A DNA stretch of 64,000 nt from Castanea sativa (GCF_040712315.1 NC_134015.1:56993964-57057963), one strand, 5' to 3'; shown: positions 33,556-45,404, counted from the stretch's first letter. Numbers and translations are program-made. The notes: a model not told the origin generated them from the sequence alone.

Positions 33556-35232
33556 CACTACAAATAGCCGCGTTTTTTAGCTGCGTTTATAAAAAAACGT
33601 GGCCATACCTAACCTATAGCCGCGTTTTTTAAACGCGGCCATAGACTAGGGCTAAAGCCGTGTTTGTAAGTGACTTGAGCTGCGTTTTACGTCCGGCCCA
33701 TAGCCGCGTTTTAAAAAACGCGGCTATAGGTCCAACCAAATAATATTTTTTAACAGGCTAGCATGTACAGCCTAATAAATAGTTTTTTTATAAAGGCGGG
33801 GCTATAGCCACATTTTTTAAAATGTGGCCCTAGGTTAGGTCTAAAGCCACGTTCGTAGGTGACTTGAGCTGCGTTTTGAGTCTGGACTGTAGCCGTGTTT
33901 TCTATAGGTCCAGCCAAATAATATATATTTTTTTTTAAAAGATGGCTTGTGCATATTTTTTTAAAAAAAAATTTCCCCTACAGAGGGCCTATAGCCGCGT
34001 TTTCAAAAACACGGCGAAAGGTCTAGCCAAATAATATATATTTTTTAAAAAGATGACCTGTGCATCCGAATAATTTATTTTTTTATATAAGGGAGGGGCT
34101 ATAGCCGCGTTTTCAAAGATGCGACTATAGGTAACACCAATAAGAATAAAAAAAAAAGAACCCCACTTTCCCACCTACCCCCACTCTTATCTTTTCTTTC
34201 TTTGGTCCTTCTTCGGCACGTGTGCTTTCTTTCTTGAGTTTCTTAATTTCCTGGGTTTCTCTCTTTTTTCTCTACAAATCATGCCAAGGTCTTCTTTCTT
34301 TTTCTGTTTTTTTTTTTTTTTTCCTTTTTCTTTCTTCCTTCTTCACTCCAGTACAACACTTTTTTTTTCTTTGTTTCTTTGCTGCTACTTCTTCTTTTCT
34401 TTTTTTCTTTCTTTCCTTTTTTTTTTTTCTTTCAACACAACGCACACACTCCTCTCCCTCAATGTCCCACCGGTACACTCCACACCACCATGTACTTCAT
34501 TTTTCAGGCAAGGGTCACCGGGAAACTTCATAAGAAAAACTAAAGGCTCACTCATCTCTACAATTCAAGGTAAAAATTTTCTAATCTTTTTATGGGTATT
34601 ATACTTTTGCTAGATATTATTTTAGCTATTTTGTTGCTGATATTGTGTTTATGTTTAAATGGGTTTGTGTTCTTGAGCTTGTTCTTGTGTTTTTGAGCTT
34701 GTGCTTTTGTGTTCTTTGAATGGATTTAGTGTTAAATTTGGGTTGGTTTTGTTGAATAAGAGGAGATTCATGGGTTTGTATTGTTATATTTTGGAGCACG
34801 TTGTATTTGTATTGACAGTATGTTGTGTTTGATTTTAAATTTTTTGGGTGTGTTTGTATTGGGAATATGTTGTGTTTGATTTTAAACTGTTTGGGTTTGT
34901 ATTTGATTTTGAATTTATTGGGTTTGTGTTTAATTTTGAATTTTTTTGGGGAAAAAAAAACCCAGAATTTGTTTTGTTTTTTTTTTTAATAAAACATATA
35001 GCCGCGGTTATAAACGCAGCTCAAAGTGGGCCTGTAGCCGCGTTTTTAAAAAACGCAGCTATAGGTCTCAAACTATAGCCGCGTTTTTAAAAAACGCGGC
35101 TTTAGGCCTGACCTTTAGCCGCGGTTATAAAAACGTGGCTACAAACCCGCAGGGCTGTTGCTGCACTGCTTAGGCCTGGGTTGTAAACGCGGCTATAGCT
35201 TATAGCCGTGTTTTCGAGGTCTATAGCCTGGG
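33556..35232. mobile_element. CACTA (En/Spm-type) deletion derivative with GCCGCG subterminal repeats
   Basis: Starts CACTACAAATAGCCGCG, the CACTA terminus. Both end regions (33560-34130 and 34998-35225) are packed with forward and reversed copies of TAGCCGCGTTTTTnAAACGCGGCTATAGG, many forming perfect short hairpins. The middle (34170-34980) is pyrimidine-rich leader-like sequence and T/G-rich DNA with no transposase. A matching ...TTGTAGTG right terminus was not found, so the 3' end is truncated or eroded. It lies between the two duplication copies. Confidence 0.75.
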
Positions 35233-35813
35233 CATGTATTATAACTTAACTGTGATACGAGTCATGGTCCTTGTGCACAATGTTTTCAAGTTAATTATTT
35301 TCACGTATTGTAATGTGCGCGGCAGTGGGATATAGCATTAATTCGTGGGAACTCTAAATTTCGATGACATTTTCAAATTGGTGTTTGCATGATTTATTTT
35401 GATCAGATCACTCTTGTTTGTTTATGAAAGTACACAATTTCTTTAAGTATTTCAAGAATAGAGGAATATATAAAGGATAGTATCATATGTTGGCAATAAC
35501 ATGTGTTCTTGTTATCGAGTCATACATACACTCTATAAGAGTAAGAAAAATGTGAGTTTAAGACTCTAGAAAAAAAAATTTACGTTCATTAGATGCATAT
35601 TTTTTTTTCTTGAGAAAACTAAATTTCTTTAGAGCATGTTCTACACTAATTTAAATTAGATGGTTCAAGTTTTCAAGCCTTTGGTGGAGGCTTCCATTAA
35701 AATAACAGTTCTGGGAAATGGAGAAAAGAATAAGATGAAAGCTGCAAAAGTTTGTTCGTTCATGTTTTAGTGGTAGGTCTTAATTTAGTGGCCGAACCTA
35801 TTTGATGACTCAG
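35233..35813. other. Spacer before duplication copy 2
   Basis: No recognised gene. A 36-residue plus-strand frame at 35660-35770 starts MVQVFKPLVEASIKITVLGN, reads like protein and is not low complexity, but I cannot assign it. It may be a captured exon. Confidence 0.35.
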
Positions 35814-36070
35814 CAATTTAAGAGGAGAAAATCGATTAAAAAAAGAAGTAATCCCATATAATATATGATTAGAGCTGGATGAATTTGCAATGTCCCAAGA
35901 GGGTAATGTGGAAGCTATAGATTAAAGAGGTTTGACATTGCAACTGCATATCATTTTTTTTTTTTTTGGGATGGTTAACATTTTAATTTTGGTTTTTTGT
36001 TTTCTTTAATTGTTGATTTTGGACTCTTTGTCTTTGAAGTAAACACTCACTAATCATCACAAATTTTAAT

Positions 36071-36871
36071 TATAAAGTCACAATTTGCACCCGAACCCAA
36101 CAGTATGAAGGAAACAGGCTCAAAAAGCTCAATATAATGAAATTTATAGAAAGTGGGCTTGAAACCTAGGTTCTATGGATGTTGGATAACAAAAATGATG
36201 GGCTAGATCCCCAATTCACATGCAACGAACTGTTTATGTAACATAAATTCTCCTCGGACATATGTCGAGGACGGTTTGTATTGCTTTTTCTTGTTCTAAA
36301 GATAGATTACAATTGAGGGTGGTGTGTACAGTGTTTCTTTCTTTCTTCTCTGATCCCCTTCCTTGAATGCTTTTCCTTTCCTTTTATATCATCCTCCTTC
36401 TTCCCTCCATCTTTCACGTATAGATCAGATCATCGAACCAGATCCTTGTCCCATCCACCGTTCTCTTGAAGTCTTCAAACAATAGCTGTAAGGCTAATCC
36501 CCACTGTTCAGATGTTATTTTCTCATTAATGCGGCTAGAAAGGTTAGTGCTGAGTTTTTAATGCGGTGGTAACAGCTTTCTCTAAGATATTTCTCATTCG
36601 TTTTTCCTCTTTGTGCCCTTGTGGAACACATTGTCACCCACAAGACCTTCTAGAATATCCTTTCTATCACCATTGTGTATCCTCTGATCTTCACGTACTT
36701 AGCTGAGGAGTTGCCCCTCCTCGAACTATTTCCATCAACTTTTTTCGTAACAGTTTAATTGTGGGTTTTTAAGTTCGGTATTGTTACTACCACTAAACCT
36801 TCCTCAGACAAATTAATACCCTCGGATCAGGCCCAAGGCCCAAAAACGTGCCTAGACCTTTTGTCCTTACA
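36071..36871 (-). mobile_element. LTR (copy 2 of that at 17081)
   Basis: Matches 17081-17882 and ends TTTTGTCCTTACA. The first G of the terminal TG has mutated here (TATAAAGTC). The same purine-rich minus-strand tract lies to its right. Confidence 0.65.
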
Positions 36872-37149
36872 ATAGCCCCTCAAAAATTCATTTTTCTCTT
36901 CCATCTAAAGAGAAAATTGAGGTTTTGACCCCACGTGCCAACCTTCACACATTTCTTAAACTGCTACACGTGAGAACGTAATTTCCTTCTTTAAAAACTG
37001 CTTCTGACGCCTCGAAGTCCACAATGCCCCTATTAATTACTCTAAGTGACGCATTGTCACCCACGTCCAACTGTGATATGTAAATCTAACGGTCTGGATT
37101 CTTCCTTTGAATTTTGAGCAGGATAATTACCGTTCGGTTCCGCCTCTCA

Positions 37150-37156
37150 TATAAAA
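37150..37156 (+). promoter_or_regulatory. Candidate TATA box, copy 2 antisense ORF
   Basis: TATAAAA in CTCATATAAAACGCTTGGG, conserved from copy 1 (18162) and 215 bases before the ATG at 37371. Confidence 0.4.
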
Positions 37157-37370
37157 CGCTTGGGAAGTTGCAATTTTTCCATTTACTCCGGAAATCGACC
37201 AGCTCTAAAGAGTTCCTCATCTTTTCTACTCCCAAGAAGTTCTTGAAGAGTCATCTACTCCTTTTCTCGTAAGTTTTCATGCTTTTAAGTTCTTTTTCTC
37301 CTTGGCTATAGTTCTTGGCCATTAATTGTACCTCATTTTCTTTCTAAACCTTCACCTTTACTCCAACCAA

Positions 37371-37886
37371 ATGGGTAGATTCAAATGTTTAGTAGATATT
37401 GACGCCAATATGGAGGGTTTTCTAACCAAATACCACATTCCTCAAGAAGTGGGTTTGAGGTACTGTCCTCTAGAAGCCATAGCTGACGATAGGGAAGAAG
37501 GAGAAGTTGTCATTCCCATAATCGCATTTTTAGAGGGCGGAATGACACTTCTCATGAAGAACGTAACCAGTGAATATCTGCGTAGTCATAGATTATGCCC
37601 AGACCAATGTACACCTAACATGTTTAGAATCTTAGGTTATGTCAACGCTCTCAATGAGCAAATGAGTTTGAATCTCGCATGGCACAATGTTGACCATATT
37701 TATGAGTGTCATAAACTTAAAGACATAGGGTATTACCTCAAGTCTCGGTCTAACATCATTAGACTCATATCGTGTCTTCCCAAATCTAACAAAGGCATGA
37801 AGGACAACTACTTAATCGCTTTCGGGAAGTGGTACGATGGTCCTCATTGTCCAGTCAAAGAAGGAAAACCAGGTGTGATTCCATAG
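37371..37886 (+). CDS. Retrotransposon-borne antisense ORF (copy 2), 171 residues
   Basis: Same length and stop as the copy 1 ORF (18383-18898), with about 20 amino-acid differences by eye but no stop or frameshift. It begins MGRFKCLVDIDANMEGF and keeps CPDQCTPNMFRILG and KDIGYYLKSRSNIIRLIS. It resembles the 'putative gypsy type transposon' domain of unknown function and is oriented against its LTR (36071). That the frame stays open in both copies is mild evidence of recent activity, but at this divergence chance survival is possible. Confidence 0.6.
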   Translation: MGRFKCLVDIDANMEGFLTKYHIPQEVGLRYCPLEAIADDREEGEVVIPIIAFLEGGMTLLMKNVTSEYLRSHRLCPDQCTPNMFRILGYVNALNEQMSLNLAWHNVDHIYECHKLKDIGYYLKSRSNIIRLISCLPKSNKGMKDNYLIAFGKWYDGPHCPVKEGKPGVIP

Positions 37887-38052
37887 GATTTAGGTCTCTT
37901 GGCTTGGAGTTTAGTTCTTCTAATCTTATCACTTAGCTTCACATTGCATTTTACTTTCTCCTTGTTTCACATCTGTAATAAAGAAAAAGGCATATTTTGC
38001 TAGGTTAAACAAATGTAAAAGTTCTGATGTAAATACTGAAGTTTCTAAATCT

Positions 38053-38382
38053 ATGTCTAAACCTATTGTTAGAGAGCATAAGAAATCTGTTTTTGTGTCT
38101 ACATGTCACATTTGTGGTGTTGTTGGTCATATTAGACCAAATTGTTCTTTATTGAGGCAAAAACCAAAATCTGAGACTAGATTTGCTGTTAGGAATACTG
38201 CTATTTCTAAACTTGTTACTATTTGTCACTTTTGGAGCGTCTTTAGTCGCATTCATCCTAATTGTCATAAATTGAAATTTAAACAATCTGTATTTCAATT
38301 TAGGATATGTGATGATATTTCTCTTGCCATAAGTCCATACAAATTGTTTCATATTCTTTTGAAAAAGTCCACAATTAATTGA
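38053..38382 (+). pseudogene. Gag fragment with CCHC zinc knuckle (copy 2)
   Basis: Open for 109 residues, longer than in copy 1 because the upstream TAG there is AGAGAG here. Intact knuckle CHICGVVGHIRPNC; the second motif is damaged (CHFWSVFSRIHPNC). No pol domains follow, so this is a dead fragment. Confidence 0.65.
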
Positions 38383-39163
38383 AAGAACTAAATCAAGGAC
38401 AAGTAAACAACACTTACCTTAGAGAATCCTTTCTCACCTATAGAGCATGAATCTTCGGCTTTGTAGGTGAAAATCCATGTGAAGCAAAGTATATATAAGG
38501 GATTTCACCAATCTTCTTAGAATGACTAAAATCCTGCAAATTCCTTTCACAACCCATCATTTCTTATAGCTAACTAAAACTTAGAAGGAAATAGTGGATT
38601 CAATAGGAGAGATTCTTGTATCAATTATTGGACTATAAAGATTTCTGAATTGACATCATTTAACCATGTTCTCAACATTTCTCATGTTTAAAATCATATT
38701 TCCCCATTCATTCAGGAAGATTCAGTGACATATGCTTGGTTTCAATTCGCATGCAACATATCGGCATCTAAATTTTCGTAAAATAAATAATTATAAATGT
38801 TTGGGCCTTAAATACTGCAGGCTTTGTCTTTCAAAAACGGCTTTTCTCACTCATGAAAATAAATATCTTTCTGAAAAAGATCTTGAATAATTGAATACCA
38901 AAACTTACGTGTCAATCTATGAATCTCTTAATTTCATTTGTTTGAATTGTTTGAAGGTCAATAAAAATAAAATAAAATAAAATTTTACTTCAACATCATC
39001 TATTATTCACATTATACCTTTCAAAAACATTAGAGATAGAGTTTTTTTTTTTTTGTTGATTAAAAAATGAGAGGGGTTCAGGTGATAACCCAACAATGAT
39101 GACATTTTTTGTGACGTTTGTGGTTCAAATCCCACATCCCCCATTCCACGCTATTTACATATA

Positions 39164-39240
<77 letters not shown>

Positions 39241-39818
39241 TGGTCGTATGCAAAGGAGAAGAGTGATCAATACATTAGGATGGACGAGTTGGTTTCAGGT
39301 CGAGAAAACGAAAAAATATAGAGAAAGACTTAAACTAACCTTATCGAAAAGAATAAAAAATGACATCAATTAAAAAGATAATGGATAATATGACTTCAAA
39401 TAAGGAAAATAAGAAGAAGAACAACAACATGTAGCCCCTATTAATCTATTTTAATCTATAACTAGCCCTGGAAATTTGGAGTTAACGTTTGATGGTTGTT
39501 GTGTCAGCATATGGCTTGAATGTAAAGTTATTAAGTTAAGTTTTGGTAGAGTTCGAATTAGCTAGAATCATGTTTTTAACCCTAGATATCTCTTGTAGTG
39601 TGCCACTATTAGAATAGGGAGATATCTCTTTGAAGGTTCTGTTGCGACAAACTAGAACTAGAGTAAAAAAAAAAATTATAGTCTTTGTTATTTACAAGAG
39701 GTCTATGGGTGTATTTGAGGATTTGAATTTTGTGGGAATGCCTTCTTTGTATCTTCATATTTGTTATTGATATTTTCTCTTCATCATCTCCAGTGAAGGT
39801 AGGCCTAAGGCATACTTA
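38383..39818. other. Non-coding interior of duplication copy 2
   Basis: Matches 19395-20811. Near 39098-39131 copy 2 has about 33 bases that copy 1 lacks (with GGTTCAAATCCC, a tRNA B-box-like word), suggesting an old SINE trimmed in copy 1. The (GA)35 microsatellite is at 39168-39237. Confidence 0.45.
39168..39237 (+). repeat. Microsatellite (GA)35
   Basis: Uninterrupted GA repeat of about 70 bases at the site where copy 1 has (AT)20(AG)23. Confidence 0.95.
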
Positions 39819-40613
39819 GGCTTCATTTGGTTGGAGGTGAAGTAGGGAGCAAGAAAAAAAAAAAAAGAGAGAGAGAGAAAATAGATTAAATGGGTGTTTG
39901 GTTAGGATGGAGAGTGGAGGGAAATTTTGGTGGGGTCTAGGTGTTTTTTCTCCTGGCCCGCCAAAATCCTACCTCTCTAATTTGAAGAGAAAACTTAGAG
40001 GACTTTATTTTAACCTAATCAATTACATTTTTGCCCCTTTTTTTTTGTAACGTTGAACATGAAAATCTCAGATACCCGTTGATATTTGATTTTGCTTCAA
40101 CCTACTTAATAACATTTTCTTGTTTTTTGGTTCACATTGTTCATCACTTTTTTCTTTTCATGTTTTTTTTTTTTAAATTATTTCTTTTTCGTCTTCTTGT
40201 TTTTGCCCCCACCTTTTGTCTTTTTCATCTTTTTATTTTTTTTGTTTCTTCTATCTTTTGTTTTTTTCAATTTCTTTAATAGTTTCCTTCTTGTTCTTTC
40301 TTTTTTCCCACCAGTTTTGGATCTGGCTTCTGCCTATTAAAATAATAATTTAAAAAAAGTGAAATGTCCATATATAATTTTTTAAAATAAATAAGTGTAT
40401 AAAAAATTGTGTTATCTTTTTGCTTTATTTAATAGGGACATAATTATAAATTTATATCAACTTCATTTTTCATAGTTTTTCATCTCTCTACTTTTCTATC
40501 CTCCCAATCAAACACGTATGAGAGAAAACTAAATTTTTTCTATCCTCTCACTTTTCTATCATTTCTTCATTTTCTATCCTCTCATTTTTCCGTCCCTCCA
40601 ACCAAACGAACCC
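39819..40613. mobile_element. Tourist-like element (copy 2)
   Basis: Ends GGCTTCATTTGGTTGGAGG and, reversed, GGGTTCGTTTGGTTGGAGG, flanked by TTA at 39816-39818 and 40614-40616. Its terminal repeats are better preserved than in copy 1 (20812-21608). No transposase. Confidence 0.75.
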
Positions 40614-40835
40614 TTATTATTTTTTTATTTATATATTTGTATCTATTTTTCTTTCAAGTTATCTTCTTTTTTATTTTTGTTTTGGAAATCTTTCTAAAGT
40701 TTATAACATTTTTCATAATCAATCTTACGTGTGAATGTTTACAAAGGCACTTTCACACAACATGTTGTATATCTCTAAAAGAAATTCCATAATTTTAATA
40801 TACTTTTCATTGTACTTTATTGCACATTTACTAAG

Positions 40836-41080
40836 GCAGCGTTTGGATAAAGGGGTTGCATCTAGCAGTCAGCATTTTCAACTGTTTTTTTTTATTATTT
40901 TATTTTACTGAGAATTCATTTCAGTTGTTAGTTTTTATTGTTCATGCACTGTTCATGGGACCCACTGCCATTTTATTATAAAAAAAAAAGGGTACCACGA
41001 CACTATTTACACATTTAATAATTATTTTGCTATAGTGTTTTCAGTTTTCAGTTTTCAGCTGTATCCAAATGAACCCTAAA
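40836..41080. mobile_element. Hairpin MITE (single in copy 2)
   Basis: Left border GCAGCGTTTGGATAAAGG; right border CTGTATCCAAATGAACCC. Interior GTTCATGCACTGTTCATGGG. It corresponds to the first of the two elements in copy 1 (21816). Confidence 0.6.
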
Positions 41081-41559
41081 TGTTAACTCCTTTTTCTTGT
41101 GGTTAAAATTATTTTCCTTATCTTTTTGGGGGTGGCAAAGAATAACTTCAATTAGTCACTATTAATAATTTCTAACCTAGAATGAGAAAAATGAAAGAAG
41201 TAAATTATAAATTGAAGGAAGAAGGAGAGGCACAGGACCGGCACAAGGCCAAGGCCTAAGGTCCCAACTACAAAACATTTCAACCATTTCATAAAAAAAT
41301 GTCGCACCCTACATTATAAAAATGCCCAAATCTTAAGATAATATTTATAAAAAAAAATAGTTGTGCACTATTTTTCTCATGAGTGAGGCTAAGGTTATTT
41401 CAAATTTACTTCATAAAACTTACAAATAAATGTGCTACCAATCACAAAAAAAAAGGTAATGCAAAAATTCATTAATTAAATTGTTAAAGTTCATAATCAC
41501 ATTTAATGTTACATTAATTAGTAAACATTTTGTAGTAAAATTTGTAATAGCTTTCATTT

Positions 41560-41698
41560 TTTTTTTTAAAGAGTTTCAACCTATGGCGTCCGCTCCTGAT
41601 AATTACTTTTTATCATTAGACCAAGATACCAATCAGTTTTTGATGTAGGCGGGGATTGAATCCTAGAGATTTTACCAGTTAAGCTATCTGGAACCCAC
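41560..41698 (-). mobile_element. tRNA-derived SINE present only in duplication copy 2
   Basis: On the minus strand: GTGGGTTCCAGATAGCTTAA start with A box (ATAGCTTAACTGG), B box GGATTCAATCCCC, the family phrase CAAAAACTGATTGG, GGAGCGGACGCCATAGG and an A-rich tail. At the matching point of copy 1 (about 22857) the sequence runs straight through from the poly-T into CTTATCTCCATC. The insertion is therefore younger than the duplication. Confidence 0.85.
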
Positions 41699-42322
41699 TT
41701 TTTTTCTTATCTCCATCAAAGCCTCCAAAATACTAGACCAATAAAAACTTTAGCCAATTGAAATCTTATAATGTTTGGGGGGAAAATCGTTGAAAATGTG
41801 CTAGTTCATCAATGATGATTAATTTCTTCTAATAATTTGAGACTTTAATTTTTATAAACTAATATCCTACACAGTAGACTATAAACATTAGCCACCTAAT
41901 CTCCTAAATAGTCATGATACATCAAACAATCTTTACTTTCTTAATACTAAAATTAAAAATTAAAAATTAGATTACAACTTTAATAAACCATATGTTACCT
42001 TGTTAAATTTTATACTTGAACTATAATAATTAATTCTCTACATGAAGTTAACTTTAGTTCAGTTGGTATCTATTCATCGAATAATATATTTCACTCTTCA
42101 AATTAATCTTGACTTAATTAATATTAAATAAAATTATTTAATTTATATATATATATATTTTTTATGAATAACTTATTTAATCTGTATTTAAATATAAAAG
42201 CCGTTATTTAAATTTATGGCCTCAATTCTCAAACTATATTGAGCCGACTCCAGAGGAGAAGAAGAAGATTTCCCATACCTGTTACCAAGAAGCTTATGTA
42301 GGTCTGTCCATTTCCCTTCGGC

Positions 42323-42394
42323 ATGGATTTTAATGTAGTTTTTAAGGATCGTAGTTTTTAAGGACCGATCCTTAAAAACTACATTCAAATCCAT
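42323..42394. repeat. Long inverted repeat, 29-bp arms with one mismatch
   Basis: Arms 42323-42351 and 42366-42394, loop 14 bases. The only mismatch is in ACATTCAAATCC of the right arm (copy 1 has ACATTAAAATCC and is perfect). Confidence 0.95.
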
Positions 42395-42424
42395 GGCGAG
42401 GGGAAGATATCTTATCTTCCCTAT

Positions 42425-42703
42425 GCAGACCATGCTCCTCTGATTACACCTGTCGGATAGCATGGCCTCCTTTCCATTTTTGCTCTCTCACAACACTTTT
42501 TTGTTTTCTTTTTCTTTGCAGACCATGCTCCTCTGATTACACCTGTCGGATAGCATGGCCTCCTTTCCATTTTTGCTCTCTCACAACACTTTTTTGTTTT
42601 CTTTTTCTTTGCAGACCATGCTCCTCTGATTACACCTGTCAGATAGCATGGCCTCCTTTCCATTTCTGCTCTCTCACAACCCTTTAAATATAGGCCTCCT
42701 TTC
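42425..42703 (-). repeat. 93-bp tandem repeat made from the MYB N-terminal coding segment
   Basis: GCAGACCATGCTCCTCTGAT starts at 42425, 42518 and 42611, exactly 93 bases apart (31 codons, frame-preserving). A fourth partial unit starts at about 42690 (GGCCTCCTTTCCATTTCTGC). Copy 1 has a single unit. Confidence 0.95.
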
Positions 42704-44199
42704 CATTTCTGCTCTCTCACAACACTTTAAATATATATATATATATATATATGGCATGGCGTGACATGTGAGGAAGATTTGGACAAATTTGTCCTCTTAA
42801 AATAGGATACAGCTGGCAGTGGCTGAGGGCTCTTTTTTCTTTGGACAAAATTGTACTCTTAACTTATTTCCCTTCCTTTTATTTTTTATTTTTCATCAAA
42901 TCTTATTTTACAAATATTTTATTATTTATTTTATCAATAACAGAAATTTAAAATTTAAAAAATTTATTTATGACATAATTATTGGTATTTAATTTTTTTA
43001 AAATTTTACAAGCACGAAAGATATAAAAAAAAGATATAATTCAATGGTGAATACGTCAAAACTCACCTCTAATAAAAAGATATTACAACCAATTTTGTAA
43101 TCTAAAGTTACAACTAATTTTATAACTAAATATTGTCCTACAATAAAATATGACAATATTTTCACAATATTTTTTATTTTTGATCGTGATCAATTCTAAT
43201 CTAATATTTTATTATTTTATTTTATTTTATTTTCATATATGAAAGATTTGACAATCCAACTATTGTGAAAATTTGATGATAATTTATTGTATTGTAATAC
43301 AATTTGTAATTTTTATTTTGTAAAATTAAATACGTATCCCATCAAATCATCTTTTACTTTAATTTATTTATTTTTACTTCTCCTTTTTTTTTCTCAATTT
43401 ATTTATTTTTACTTCTCCCCTTTTTTCTCAACCACACGTATCCCATCACCTTTATACTTATCTTCTCTCATCTTTTTTGCTTCTCATTTGTAATTTTTAT
43501 TTTGTAAAATTAAACACGTATCCCATCAAGCCACCTTTTACTTTAATTTATTTATTTTTACTTCTCTTTTTTTTCTCAACCACACGTATCCCATCACCTT
43601 TACACTTATCTTCTCCCATCCTTTCTGCCTCTCCTTTGTCATCTTTTAAAATTTTTATGTTCTCCCATCTGAAAGTACTCTTGGATCAACTTCCCTTGTC
43701 TTCTATTTTTTTTTCACAGCTTTCTTGATTTCCCCTCCATCAACCCAGTTTCCCCCTCAAAATTTTTTTTATGCTCTCCCATATGTTCTTATGGGTTTTT
43801 TTTTTTTGGATGTACTGATGTTGGTTGTTTTTCTGTGAGATGGTTTTTTTTTTTTTTGGATGTATTGATGTTAATTGTTTCTTGTGAGATGGGGTTTTTT
43901 TTTTTTTTTTTTTTTGGATCTATTGACACTTTGTTGTTTCTTGAGGATTGTGATTTTAGTTTTTTTTTTATTACTTTTTTTTATGTTGGTTGTTTCCTGT
44001 GAGAGGATTGTGATTTCAGTTTTTTCTTTTCTGAAAGATGTTTGGTGTTATTTTCCTGTTAAAGAAGCATGAGTTTTCAAATTTTCCTGTGTGAGACGCT
44101 TGACTAGGCTTGAGTGGGTGAGAGACATGAAAAGGGTATTTTGGTCTCTTTATTCTTTTTTTCTTTTCCTATAAAGCTGAAAAGACACATAATACAATA

Positions 44200-44377
44200 G
44201 AAGTGTTCCGTTCACAATATTTTTACAATATTTTTACAACAAATCATAAGTGGTTAGTTGTTATTGGTTCAAATTTGAACCTAACACTAATATTACTTTT
44301 TTGCCCCAACAATAACAACCAGTAACATCCTGCCACTTAGAATTTGTTATAAAAATGTTGTGGACATATCATTTCTC
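44200..44377. mobile_element. Mutator-like MITE, copy 2 only
   Basis: Inner inverted repeats CACAATATTTTTACAACAAA and (reversed) CACAACATTTTTATAACAAA, followed on both sides by a TAAGTGG-type sequence. It is flanked by the direct repeat CATAATACAATA (44188-44199 and 44378-44389), in the size range of Mutator target duplications. Absent from copy 1 at about 25050-25090. Confidence 0.75.
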
Positions 44378-45225
44378 CATAATACAATAACTGGGTAACA
44401 CAATCCAGCACTGAATCAGTGATTCACGTGTTATTTGTTAAAGGGGCTCCTATAATAATTATTATTGGGACCACCTATAATTCAGCCAAAAAAAAATGTT
44501 ATTATTACAGGGACCACCTATATTTGATCTTTTTATTTTTTTATTTTTATTTTTTATGAATAGGTTATATTGATTTATAGCAGTAATTTTAATACTACAT
44601 AAAATATTATAATTTTTATCACAGTTATTTTACGTGGCTGATTGTGACAGTTGTATATCACTTTTACGTAAACTAGTCGCAAACTTGTGCGTTGCGCATG
44701 AAAATTATTTTTATGGTGGTTTTATTAAATTTTTTATACAATTTAAACTAATTTAATAAAGAGTAATGAATTTTGTAATTATATTTTTATTTATTATCAG
44801 AATAATCATAAATGTAATATAAGAACAACCATAAATCATAAATTTAATAATTTTTGTCCTACAAAACTGAAAAAAATACAATTTTTCTCAGAAATTCAAA
44901 AGGCAAGAAATAAAAGTTCTTTATAACATTTTGTGAATCATTAAAAAGAATATAAAATTTTAAAATTATTCTTTTAGTTTTAAACAAACTTTCATAAACT
45001 TATTTTTTCTGCCTACAATCCAAAACACTGAAAAAAGTAATTAAAAAAATTAATAAAACTTAACTATGATTAATTGGACCAATTAGAAAAATAATTTGTT
45101 GTTTATAATCTACTAAGGTTATTTCCTTTGCAAAAATTGTAATTTCGTCCCCCCAAAACATATTATCAAATAAACAATTATTAGTAAAATCTAAGAATTA
45201 AATTTATATATATGCATTGTTATAA

Positions 45226-45227
<2 letters not shown>

Positions 45228-45305
<78 letters not shown>
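45228..45305 (+). repeat. Microsatellite (TAA)26
   Basis: About 78 bases of TAA. Copy 1 has only about 8 units at 25951-25975. Confidence 0.95.
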
Positions 45306-45307
<2 letters not shown>

Positions 45308-45404
45308 GTAAAATTGCAAAAGATAAAATTTGTTTCTCATCCAATAATTTTTGTTTAGCCAATCTTTTCTTTTCTCTAAATAAATGGCATTGTAAAGTAC
45401 TCCC

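Larger units (their letters stand above)
42188..42720 (-). pseudogene. R2R3-MYB first-exon remnant (copy 2) with amplified N-terminus
   Basis: Same wreck as at 23336. The R2 core ILKNYIKIHAEGKWTDLHKL decays at LGNRYGKS, and the inverted duplication is at 42323-42394. Here the segment that encodes MERRPCYPTGVIRGAWSA is repeated in tandem (93-bp unit, three full copies and part of a fourth). A 1-bp insertion changes SAWEDKI into a frame break (GCATAGGGAAG). It cannot encode a MYB DNA-binding domain. Confidence 0.75.

Noticed and set aside
34272..34478. Lys/Arg-rich minus-strand frame in the CACTA derivative
   Set aside because: Antisense of a pyrimidine tract; no transposase motif.
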